The notes beneath the pieces were generated by a model. That model searched no databases. It had not been told where the DNA came from and saw only the letters and a list, made by a program, of their open reading frames with translations. 5,327 bases of DNA from DAOTVD01 sp034437075 (lineage in GTDB: Bacteria; Chloroflexota; Anaerolineae; Aggregatilineales; J027): the NCBI GenBank assembly GCA_034437075.1, contig DAOTVD010000435.1:1-5327 (forward strand), written 5' to 3'. The position numbers were made by a program, and so were the translations under genes. Each line of letters begins with the position of its first letter. Within the stretch, counting starts at the first letter, position 1. Below are positions 1 through 5,327 of this stretch, in pieces.

Positions 1-21
1 ACGGCTTAAAGCGATATTCAT
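1..21 (-). CDS. Start of the next operon gene, cut by the window edge (possibly DUF4340 family)
   Basis: Only seven codons are visible on the minus strand, reading MNIALSR. The ATG at 19-21 follows a purine-rich ribosome-binding stretch, GGAAGGGG, at 25-32 in minus-strand sense. It begins 12 bases after the stop of the fusion permease gene, so it is very likely co-transcribed with it. The short gap, the good ribosome-binding site and the open frame to the edge are what is seen. From established context, fused or separate GldG-type genes in Chloroflexota and other phyla are often followed by a DUF4340 gene encoding a membrane-anchored extracytoplasmic protein, so that is the best guess. Seven residues cannot confirm a family. 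Confidence covers the existence of a gene start, not its product. Confidence 0.5.
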
Positions 22-33
22 AATCCCCTTCCG

Positions 34-2988
34 TTAGTATTTGCTTTCGTCAGCGTCAAATTCTGCGGGATCAACCAAGGACATGGGTGGTTCGCTACGC
101 TTGCGCACGCGCCATACCACGCCCAGCAGCGCCAGCGAAGCTAGCGCCAGGCCGTAATTTAACGCCTCCACTTGTGTTTGCTCTTCTTCGGTGAGGTCGT
201 CCAGCAAACGGACGCTGGCGCCGCGCGTGCGCAACTGCGAAAGCTGTGTATCCTCCACGAACCAATCGACGCTATTTTGCACGAACTGCAAGCTATTCAG
301 GTACCGTTCGCCGCTGAAGCTGAGCGAAAATTGAAAGACATTGTCATTCAAGAATTCGCCACTGCCGACCACGATCAGACGCGCGGTGTTAGGGGATTGC
401 TCCAGCGTGCCCAAGTCGGCCAGGGCCTGGATGGTTTCTTCGTCCGGCTCGGTTTGTGCGCCGGGTTGCGTGAAGGGGTCAGGGGGTGGGGTTTCGGCTT
501 CGTCCGTTTCGCTCTCGGCAAAGGGCGGATCATTTTCGCTATAGAAGCTGGTGAAGCTGCCCTCCACGGCTACCGCCAGCAATTCATCGTTGCGAGCATC
601 CGCCACAGGGAAGCCAAAAGTGGGAAATTGCTGGAAGTTCGGCTGAATATTGACTTCTTCGGTCGTCCAGGCATCATCCGTGGAGGTCAGCAAGCGCGTG
701 ATGTTGCGATCCGCGTTGGCGTTGTCATCCAGGCTGATGGGCGAAACCCATTGCAGGGTGATGGCGTTCATATTGGCCAAAATCGGGCTATCTTGGTTCA
801 TGCCATCGTCACGGATGTCCACAAAGAAGGGATAGTCGATGGCTTCTACTTCCTGCACTGTGAAGCCGCCTACTTGACGCTGACGCGGCACTGGGAATGG
901 TTCGTTTTGCGTATCCAGCACCAGTTCATTCTCGACATCAATGCCATAGTGGGCCAGCATATCGCGGATACCGTTAGTCACGGGCTGCAAGCCCAGGCTA
1001 CCATCGTTCGGATTTTGCGTGAGCGCATAATTACCCGCCGCAATGAAGACCGAACCGCCACGCATCAGATATTGGTCAACCGCGTAGCGCTCGAATTCGC
1101 TCATGTTCTGCGGCGCGATCACCAGCAGGACGTCGATATTGCTGGGCACTTGCCCGCCCGAGAGATCGACGGCTTGCACGCTGTAGTTTTCTTGCAAAGT
1201 GTCGCCCACCACGCGATATTGGGCCAGAGAGGGTTGTTGCTGGCCGAAGGCGTTCTGTTGTGGGATGGCCGCCGGGCGCCAGATGCCGACCGTTTGCAGA
1301 AAACCCGCCGAAGTGCGTTGCAAGGTGGACTCAATCGCCGTGCGGATGTCTTGCTCGCTGAAGTCGCCTTGCGGGAAAATCACTTGCGCTTCCTGGCCAG
1401 TTTGCAGCACCATATGCAGGTAATAGGTTTCTGTGCCGAAGAAATCGCGCGCAATAGGCCGGATGCCATACTGGTCAAACAAAAACTGTTCATCGACTGT
1501 CGCTGCGGGGTCGTTGATGTCCACCGCTTCGAAGCGCAGTTGACCGTCGGCGCGGTCGGCCAGGTCTTGGGCGATCTGGTCGATGGTGTCCGGCGCTGCG
1601 GCGTAGGTTTCGGGCAGGGTGCCGGGCGTATAGTACAGGGTCAGCGTGGCGGGTTCATCCAACCCCGCTAGCACCGCGTCGATATTCTGGAAGCCGAACA
1701 CCACGCGCTGAATGGCCGAGGTCAAGTCGTATTCCAGATTGGCCAGGCGCACTTCGAAATCCGTCGCGCCGAATTGGTCGAACTCGATGAGTTCCTGAAA
1801 ATTCAGGGTCGCGTTTTGGTCGCCATACCGAATCAGAATATCGAAATAGACGTTAATCAGCGATGTCCCGGCCCGGTCGGCGGTTTGCAACGGCACAGGC
1901 CGGATGCCGTAAGTCTGGTTAGCTTCGGCTTCTAGTTCGGGGTCATCAATCGGGTCAATGATTTCCACGTCTACGTTATCCCCGCCCGCGATTTCGTATT
2001 CACGCAGCATATCGCGCACCTGTGGCACCAGAGGCTGTAACAGCGGGTGATTTTCTTCGCTGAAATAACCGCGCAGCAGAAGCGGTTCGTTCACGCTTTG
2101 CAGTAAATCGACCGTGACATCGCTCAGGCTATATTGCTGGTCTTCGGTCAAGTCGGCGCGCAGGCCCGCGAAAGGCGCCGCGATGAGGTTCAGCGCGAAC
2201 AGATTCAGCGTAATCAGCGCCACCATGCCCTGGCTATTCAAGCGATAGGGCGCCATGCGCGCGCCCCGGCTCCAGCGCTGGCTATCCACAGAGATAACGT
2301 TCAGCGCCAAGAAGACGACCGTTAACGATACGTAGTAGAGCATGTCGCGCATGTCTACCACGCCGCGTTCGATGCTCTCGAAGCGCGCGCTGGTGCTCAG
2401 CCCGCGCAAAACTTCCGCAATCGGGCCGCTGACCAGTTCCGTGACGGTCTGGGTGCCGATAATATGCAGCAGCCCCGCCAAAATAACGGTCGAAATTAAT
2501 GAGACGATCTGATTGTCCGTCAATGACGATACAAACAAGCCAATCGCGATATAGGCTGAAGCCATGAGCAGCGCGGCCAGATAGCCGCCCAGCACCGGCC
2601 CCCAATCCAGGTCACCCAGATTATCTACCGTTATCGGCAAAAAGATGGTCAACAGCAGCGCGACGGCTACAAGCGCCAACATGGCCAGAAACTTCCCGAT
2701 GACGAGTTGCACCAGGCGAATGGGCATCGTCAGCAGGATTTCTAGCGTGCCGGTTTGTTGTTCCTCGCTCCACTGGCGCATGGTTAGCGCCGCGACGAGG
2801 AAAATCAGCAAGGCGGGCATCCAGCGGAACAAGGGACGTACGTCCGCCGTGCCGCGCGCCCAAAAATCATCAACCCAGAAGAACGTAAACAACGTAATCG
2901 CCAGAAATACGCCCACGAAGATGAGCGCCATGGGCGAGCTAAAGGTCGCGTCCAGTTCTTTACGGGTCATCGAGAGTGTTTGTCGCAT
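34..2988 (-). CDS. Fused ABC-2 permease and GldG-type auxiliary protein (GldF-GldG fusion)
   Basis: This 984-residue protein is the membrane part of an ABC-2 type transporter fused to its auxiliary subunit. Residues 1-240 are a GldF/NosY-like permease, with hydrophobic segments near 20-38, 56-70, 97-118, 132-153, 160-178 and 216-234 and the typical loop EEQQTGTLEILLTMP at 75-89. A further helix at about 253-274 leads into a GldG-type region (ABC_transp_aux/DUF4350-like), including the entry motif LTEDQQYSLSD at 280-290. The extracytoplasmic part seems to contain two related domains (about 300-430 and 447-560). A Rossmann-like section follows at about 566-655 (IDVLLVIAP, GGSVFIAAGNYA), and then a section with LIVVGSGEFLNDN at 871-883. 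A C-terminal helix at 943-960 is followed by a basic stretch, WRVRKR. An acidic, proline-rich stretch occupies about 814-855. The start at 2988 gives MRQTLSMTRKEL, the usual permease N-terminus. The ribosome-binding site is weak (AGAGG 11 bases or TAGG 6 bases upstream). The gene follows its ATPase by 54 bases. The family is associated with gliding in Bacteroidota, but the substrate here is unknown. Confidence 0.9.
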   Translation of the reverse strand: MRQTLSMTRKELDATFSSPMALIFVGVFLAITLFTFFWVDDFWARGTADVRPLFRWMPALLIFLVAALTMRQWSEEQQTGTLEILLTMPIRLVQLVIGKFLAMLALVAVALLLTIFLPITVDNLGDLDWGPVLGGYLAALLMASAYIAIGLFVSSLTDNQIVSLISTVILAGLLHIIGTQTVTELVSGPIAEVLRGLSTSARFESIERGVVDMRDMLYYVSLTVVFLALNVISVDSQRWSRGARMAPYRLNSQGMVALITLNLFALNLIAAPFAGLRADLTEDQQYSLSDVTVDLLQSVNEPLLLRGYFSEENHPLLQPLVPQVRDMLREYEIAGGDNVDVEIIDPIDDPELEAEANQTYGIRPVPLQTADRAGTSLINVYFDILIRYGDQNATLNFQELIEFDQFGATDFEVRLANLEYDLTSAIQRVVFGFQNIDAVLAGLDEPATLTLYYTPGTLPETYAAAPDTIDQIAQDLADRADGQLRFEAVDINDPAATVDEQFLFDQYGIRPIARDFFGTETYYLHMVLQTGQEAQVIFPQGDFSEQDIRTAIESTLQRTSAGFLQTVGIWRPAAIPQQNAFGQQQPSLAQYRVVGDTLQENYSVQAVDLSGGQVPSNIDVLLVIAPQNMSEFERYAVDQYLMRGGSVFIAAGNYALTQNPNDGSLGLQPVTNGIRDMLAHYGIDVENELVLDTQNEPFPVPRQRQVGGFTVQEVEAIDYPFFVDIRDDGMNQDSPILANMNAITLQWVSPISLDDNANADRNITRLLTSTDDAWTTEEVNIQPNFQQFPTFGFPVADARNDELLAVAVEGSFTSFYSENDPPFAESETDEAETPPPDPFTQPGAQTEPDEETIQALADLGTLEQSPNTARLIVVGSGEFLNDNVFQFSLSFSGERYLNSLQFVQNSVDWFVEDTQLSQLRTRGASVRLLDDLTEEEQTQVEALNYGLALASLALLGVVWRVRKRSEPPMSLVDPAEFDADESKY

Positions 2989-3042
2989 GGTTTGCCTATC
3001 CTCTCAATTACGTTTGTGTTTGTTGGTCTATGCAAATGGGTT

Positions 3043-3960
3043 TTAGGCGGTCGCCAGCCGATTGAACACGGCTTCCAGCGTCAGGACATCGCGCCGTAGC
3101 TCGCGCAGGGGCCAGTTTTTCTCGCGCGCCAAGTCGTAAATGGCCGGGGAAAGGTCGGCGCCTTCTGCCCCGCGTACGCGATAGCCGGTTTGGCGGTCGA
3201 TGGTTTCAAAAGCCGTGACCCCCGTGACGCCGGGCAGCGCCTTCAGCGCGTCCTGAGCGCCGGGGACATCCGCGCCGAATACGACGACCATATCCGGCGT
3301 GGCCGCCAATTCGTCCAGGTGATTATCCGCGCGGACTTCGCCATTAAAGATCATCACCACGCGGTCGCAAACGGCTTCTACTTCTGGCAAGATGTGAGAT
3401 GAAAACAAGATGGTGCTTTCTTCGGCCAACCGCAAGATGAGTTCACGAATTTCAACAATCTGGGTGGGGTCTAGCCCAACGGTTGGCTCGTCCAGGATCA
3501 ACAGGCGGGGTTTATGTAAAATGGCTTGGGCCAGCCCGACGCGCTGCTTTAGCCCCTTGCTCAAGTTGCCGATAGGCCGCGCGCGATGCTCTACTAAGCC
3601 AGTGGCCTCGATGGCTTCTGCGATCAGGCCGCGTTGCGCATCCGGCGGAATATTGCGCATATCGGCCATCATTTTCAAGTAGCCTTGTACGGTCATCGTC
3701 GGATACAGCGGCGTGTTTTCCGGCAAATACCCAATGCGGGCCTGTGCTTCGCGCGGCTGCGTCAGCACGTCCAGCCCATCGACCGAAACATGACCCGCGT
3801 CCGGGTGCAAGTACCCGGTCAGAATCTTGATAGCGGTGGTTTTGCCTGCGCCATTCGGGCCAAGCAAGCCGACGATTTCGCCTTCGGCCACCTGAAAGCT
3901 GATGCCGCGCAGGGCTTGAACTGGTCCATATGCTTTTTTGACATCTTCTAAAACGATCAT
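3043..3960 (-). CDS. ABC-2 type transporter ATP-binding protein (GldA/CcmA-like)
   Basis: This 305-residue cytoplasmic ATPase powers the permease encoded just downstream. Seen in order are Walker A GPNGAGKTT at 34-42, a Q-loop segment IGYLPEN at 76-82 with Glu81 where the canonical Gln would be, the signature LSKGLKQR at 133-140, Walker B LLILDEP at 153-159 with catalytic Glu158, the D-loop GLDP at 162-165, and the H-switch His189 in SSHI. All catalytic motifs are intact, so it should be active. About 85 residues follow the nucleotide-binding domain, as is common in the ABC-2 drug, Na+ and gliding subfamily (CcmA/COG1131); these carry a small regulatory or docking domain. The ATG at 3958-3960 has a strong ribosome-binding site, CAGGAG, five bases upstream (3966-3971). 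The 54-base gap to the permease gene holds no terminator-like hairpin. The exact transported substrate cannot be read from the ATPase. Confidence 0.95.
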   Translation of the reverse strand: MIVLEDVKKAYGPVQALRGISFQVAEGEIVGLLGPNGAGKTTAIKILTGYLHPDAGHVSVDGLDVLTQPREAQARIGYLPENTPLYPTMTVQGYLKMMADMRNIPPDAQRGLIAEAIEATGLVEHRARPIGNLSKGLKQRVGLAQAILHKPRLLILDEPTVGLDPTQIVEIRELILRLAEESTILFSSHILPEVEAVCDRVVMIFNGEVRADNHLDELAATPDMVVVFGADVPGAQDALKALPGVTGVTAFETIDRQTGYRVRGAEGADLSPAIYDLAREKNWPLRELRRDVLTLEAVFNRLATA

Positions 3961-3965
3961 AGCGA

Positions 3966-3971
3966 CTCCTG
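3966..3971 (-). promoter_or_regulatory. Ribosome-binding site of the ABC ATPase gene
   Basis: In minus-strand sense the bases read CAGGAG, ending five bases before the ATG at 3960. This is the best Shine-Dalgarno match among the minus-strand genes and supports the chosen start. An out-of-frame ATG at 4006 lacks such a site. Confidence 0.75.
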
Positions 3972-3996
3972 AGATGTGCTATTTGTCCCGACGCGC

Positions 3997-4005
3997 ATTG
4001 TAGCA
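3997..4005 (-). promoter_or_regulatory. Extended -10 promoter for the ABC transporter operon
   Basis: Read on the minus strand, this is TGC followed by TACAAT, an extended -10 element with five of six matches to TATAAT. Transcription would begin near 3990, giving a leader of about 30 bases containing the CAGGAG site. The -35 region is weak: at a 17-base spacing it reads ACGTAG, and the better hexamer TTTACG (4023-4028) is 20 bases away. Extended -10 promoters tolerate a poor -35, so the call is plausible but rests on sequence match alone. Confidence 0.5.
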
Positions 4006-4097
4006 AAAATCAGGGGGCGCTACGTAAATGTTCGCGCAGTTATAATGCAGTTCTTATGGAATTGAAAAATGGCGGCAACAAGTGGGCTGAGTCAGGC

Positions 4098-5021
4098 TTA
4101 TTCATGAAAATGCGGCAAAATATCCGCTGCCAGATGTTCAATCCCGGCGATGTCATCCAGGGCCAACCATTGTAGCATGATCCGTTCTAGGCCGACGTCA
4201 GCCAGCGCGCTTATCTGTTCGATGACGGCATTCCCCGTGCCCACGATTAGGCCTTGGGCGCGCAGTTCGGCGGCGGACTTACCTTTTTCGTCTAGCTTGC
4301 GCTGGAGTTCGGCATCATCTTGGCCATACACGACCTGGGTCATCATCGAACGCTTGACGCTGGCGGGGTCGCGCCCGGCCTCTTCCAGATAATCGGATAG
4401 CATGGCGTTACGTTCGCGGAAGGTGGCCAATGGCAGAAAGACCGCGTTCCATTCATCGGCATATTTGGCGGCTAGCGGCAGCGTCTTTTTGGGGCCATTG
4501 CCGCCAATCAAAAAGGGCGTGCGCTGCGCTGGGCGTGGCAGTAAAATGGCGTCATGCAGCGTAAAATGCTCGCCTTCGTAAGTGGTGGGCTCGTCGTTGT
4601 ATAGCAAGCTGGTCACGACTTCTACGCCATCTTGTAACATCGCGAAGCGCGTGGAGAAGTCATAAAACGGGATGCCGAAGTTATGATGTTCGCGTTCTTG
4701 CCAGCCCGCGCCCATCCCCAGCACCAAGCGACCATTGCTCAAATCGGTGACGGCGGCGGCATACCGCGCGGTCATGGACGGATGCCGGAAGGTGATGGGC
4801 GTCACCAGCGGGCCGAATTCGATGCGCTCGGTATGAGTGGCCGCGAAGGTTAAAGATGTCCAGAGTTCTAAGGAATCCTGGTCAGGGGGATTCGGATTGG
4901 TAAAATGGTCGGAGCGAAAGACGCATTGATAGCCTGTATTCTCGGCGGTCGTCAGAATACGCGCCCAGTGTTCCCAGTTGAGGCCGTTTTGGCCTTCAAG
5001 CATTAATCCAATTTGTGTCAT
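4098..5021 (-). CDS. LLM-class (luciferase-like) oxidoreductase, probably F420-dependent
   Basis: This 307-residue soluble protein is a full-length member of the bacterial luciferase-like monooxygenase superfamily, a TIM-barrel flavin- or F420-using oxidoreductase. Visible landmarks are the first strand IGLMLEGQ (4-11), RSDHF (36-40), ERIEFGPLVTPITFRHP (65-81), the hallmark LSNGRLVLGMGAGW (94-107), an IGGNGPKKTLPLAAKYADEWN-like block at about 172-192, and EAGRDPASVKRS (214-225). Spacing of these blocks matches the F420-linked subgroup (such as the Rv1855c-like proteins) rather than true luciferase alpha/beta subunits. The cofactor assignment is inferred from family resemblance and the substrate is unknown. 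The ATG at 5019-5021 begins exactly before the first barrel strand. Its ribosome-binding site is weak (GAG five bases upstream), but a good promoter lies about 35 bases upstream. The following ABC operon is 137 bases away and probably has its own promoter, so a functional link is not implied. Confidence 0.9.
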   Translation of the reverse strand: MTQIGLMLEGQNGLNWEHWARILTTAENTGYQCVFRSDHFTNPNPPDQDSLELWTSLTFAATHTERIEFGPLVTPITFRHPSMTARYAAAVTDLSNGRLVLGMGAGWQEREHHNFGIPFYDFSTRFAMLQDGVEVVTSLLYNDEPTTYEGEHFTLHDAILLPRPAQRTPFLIGGNGPKKTLPLAAKYADEWNAVFLPLATFRERNAMLSDYLEEAGRDPASVKRSMMTQVVYGQDDAELQRKLDEKGKSAAELRAQGLIVGTGNAVIEQISALADVGLERIMLQWLALDDIAGIEHLAADILPHFHE

Positions 5022-5047
5022 GGTTACTCGTTTTCTTTCGGGTATGC

Positions 5048-5067
5048 AGTATACCGAGTATACCGAG
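5048..5067. repeat. 9-base tandem repeat over the oxidoreductase promoter -10
   Basis: In plus-strand sense the unit AGTATACCG occurs twice in direct succession (5048-5056 and 5057-5065), followed by a further AG. Each unit contains the palindrome GTATAC. The neighbouring GGTAT at 5041-5045 forms an inverted repeat with ATACC at 5051-5055, with a five-base spacer. One unit coincides with the -10 and the next with the predicted transcription start, a typical place for a repressor site. No regulator is identified. Confidence 0.55.
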
Positions 5068-5085
5068 CTGCTGAGTGGGTGTCAG
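5057..5085 (-). promoter_or_regulatory. Sigma-70 type promoter of the LLM oxidoreductase gene
   Basis: On the minus strand, CTGACA (5080-5085, five of six matches to TTGACA) is followed after exactly 17 bases by TATACT (5057-5062, five of six matches to TATAAT). The predicted start of transcription is near 5050, leaving a leader of about 28 bases before the ATG at 5021. This is the best promoter match in the window. It overlaps a 9-base tandem repeat that duplicates the -10 sequence. Confidence 0.65.
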
Positions 5086-5109
5086 ATATCCAGAAGGACA
5101 AAATGTTGC

Positions 5110-5138
5110 TTAACTCAGGAAAATTAAAGAAATTTAAT
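5110..5138 (+). promoter_or_regulatory. Possible promoter of the secreted-protein gene
   Basis: TTAACT (5110-5115) and TTTAAT (5133-5138) are separated by 17 bases and match the sigma-70 consensus at four and five of six positions. Transcription would start near 5145, giving a leader of about 70 bases before the GTG at 5214. The -10 is also the right arm of an inverted repeat. In AT-rich DNA such matches arise easily, so this is a tentative call. Confidence 0.3.
5123..5138. repeat. Short AT-rich inverted repeat, possible operator
   Basis: ATTAAA (5123-5128) and TTTAAT (5133-5138) are perfect inverted arms around a four-base GAAA centre. The right arm coincides with the candidate -10 of the plus-strand gene, where a repressor could bind. 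The arms are short and AT-only, so it may be chance. Confidence 0.3.
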
Positions 5139-5201
5139 ACATTTGTTCCATGCTTTTTACGTGCTCACTGCAATATGAACTGTATTTGCTAAAGCATTAT
5201 T

Positions 5202-5206
5202 GGAGG
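5202..5206 (+). promoter_or_regulatory. Ribosome-binding site that selects the GTG start at 5214
   Basis: GGAGG at 5202-5206 lies seven bases before the GTG at 5214, which is an ideal spacing. It is only one base before the in-frame ATG at 5208, too close for normal initiation. The downstream GTG is therefore the preferred start. Confidence 0.75.
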
Positions 5207-5213
5207 AATGATC

Positions 5214-5327
5214 GTGAAGAAGTTTATGATCCTACTGTCTGTCGCGTGTTTGGCGGTGTTGGCGCTGCCCCTGGCGCCGATGCAGGCCCCCGCGCAGGCT
5301 CAAGATGAGGTTGAAATTTCTTTCTTA
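5214..5327 (+). CDS. Secreted protein, N-terminal part, probably an ABC transporter solute-binding protein
   Basis: The first 38 codons are present and the frame is open to the right edge. The translation begins MKKFMILLSVACLAVLALPL: a short basic start, then a hydrophobic core of about 20 residues, then a region ending AQAQDE. This is a standard Sec signal peptide with likely signal peptidase I cleavage after AQA, at about residue 32. Cys12 is not a convincing lipobox, because the residue at -3 is Ser and the hydrophobic core continues well past it. The mature start DEVEISFL resembles the first beta strand of extracellular solute-binding proteins (family 1, sugar-type), which often begin with a V-x-[IL]-x-F pattern. 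Secretion is well supported; the solute-binding assignment is an inference from a few residues. It is transcribed divergently from the oxidoreductase gene. Confidence 0.7.
   Translation, partial: MKKFMILLSVACLAVLALPLAPMQAPAQAQDEVEISFL

Larger units (their letters stand above)
3961..4097. other. Intergenic gap between the oxidoreductase and ABC transporter genes
   Basis: These 137 bases separate the stop of the LLM oxidoreductase gene from the start of the ABC ATPase gene, both on the minus strand. The half nearer the ATPase holds the candidate extended -10 promoter and ribosome-binding site. There is a six-base palindrome TACGTA at 4021-4026. No hairpin followed by a T-run is visible, so read-through from the oxidoreductase gene cannot be excluded. 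Confidence 0.6.
5022..5213. promoter_or_regulatory. Divergent promoter region between the oxidoreductase and the secreted-protein gene
   Basis: These 192 bases lie between two genes transcribed away from each other. The left part holds the oxidoreductase promoter and its tandem repeat. The right part (about 5097-5200) is clearly more AT-rich than the flanking coding DNA, contains an inverted repeat at 5123-5138, and should hold the promoter of the plus-strand gene. No small gene or RNA is supported here. Confidence 0.7.

Noticed and set aside
172..1671. A 499-codon open frame on the plus strand opposite the fusion permease gene
   Set aside because: It lies wholly antisense to a gene with clear domains. 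Its translation has no recognisable family motifs and is rich in Arg, Gln, His and Gly, as expected from an antisense frame. No ribosome-binding site or promoter was evident at its start.
2282..2863. Two minus-strand frames (2282-2605 and 2621-2863) inside the permease region
   Set aside because: Both are alternative-frame shadows of the membrane-helix coding part of the fusion gene. Their translations are Arg- and Gly-rich and have no membrane or domain pattern.
34..3960. A gliding motility apparatus, from the resemblance to GldA, GldF and GldG
   Set aside because: The homologous family is widespread in non-gliding bacteria, and no other gliding genes are present in the window. The names are used only to indicate family resemblance.
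3512..4006. A 164-codon minus-strand frame overlapping the ABC ATPase gene
   Set aside because: It is out of frame with an ATPase whose motifs are complete and uninterrupted, so it is not a frameshifted piece. Its start at 4006 lies upstream of the likely transcription start.
4006..4097. Possible rho-independent terminator after the oxidoreductase gene
   Set aside because: T-runs are present in minus-strand sense, but none follows a stable GC-rich hairpin. The only pairing seen is GCGC with GCGC across about 13 bases, which is too weak.
4041..4175. A perfect TATAAT (4041-4046) followed by a 39-codon plus-strand frame starting at 4056
   Set aside because: There is no acceptable -35 (CGCTAC at 17 bases) and no ribosome-binding site, and the frame runs antisense into the end of the oxidoreductase gene. 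The translation resembles nothing known to me, so chance is more likely than a small gene.
1..5327. Mobile elements, CRISPR arrays, tRNA or rRNA genes, or a phage or defence module
   Set aside because: No transposase or integrase motifs, spaced direct repeats or tRNA-like cloverleaf sequences were seen. Nearly all of the window is taken up by the genes listed.

Overview
The window looks like an ordinary bacterial chromosome segment. By eye the coding GC is in the mid-50s percent, genes are closely packed, and the only clearly AT-rich stretch is the divergent promoter region at about 5090-5210. The gene content suggests a member of the Chloroflexota (Anaerolineae-like). It includes a fused GldF/GldG-type ABC permease with a GldA-like ATPase, an LLM-class (luciferase-like, probably F420-linked) oxidoreductase, and a secreted protein resembling an ABC solute-binding protein. 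This lineage call is an inference from gene content; there is no phylogenetic marker in the window.

Layout. Four genes lie on the minus strand, read right to left: an LLM oxidoreductase (5021 to 4098), an ABC ATPase (3960 to 3043), a 984-residue permease/auxiliary fusion (2988 to 34), and the first seven codons of another gene (21 to 1, cut by the window edge). The ATPase, fusion gene and edge gene are separated by only 54 and 12 bases and look like one operon. It probably starts at an extended -10 promoter in the 137-base gap after the oxidoreductase gene. On the plus strand, a secreted-protein gene starts at 5214 and runs off the right edge.

How the genes fit together. The ATPase and fusion protein form a plausible ABC-2 type machine. 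The ATPase has intact Walker A, signature, Walker B, D-loop and H-switch motifs. Its partner has about six N-terminal membrane helices (GldF part), another helix, a large extracytoplasmic GldG-type region, and a C-terminal anchor. In Bacteroidota the homologous gldA, gldF and gldG genes are linked to gliding. Nothing here shows gliding, so the substrate or role should be treated as unknown.

Most notable points: the GldF+GldG fusion in one chain; an apparent internal tandem duplication inside the GldG part, marked by two YGIRP motifs 147 residues apart; and a good sigma-70 type promoter upstream of the oxidoreductase gene whose -10 lies inside a 9-base tandem repeat. I found no RNA genes, mobile elements, CRISPR arrays or clear terminators. 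The window does not convincingly show a wholly new system; it is mostly a recognisable but poorly characterised transporter operon.
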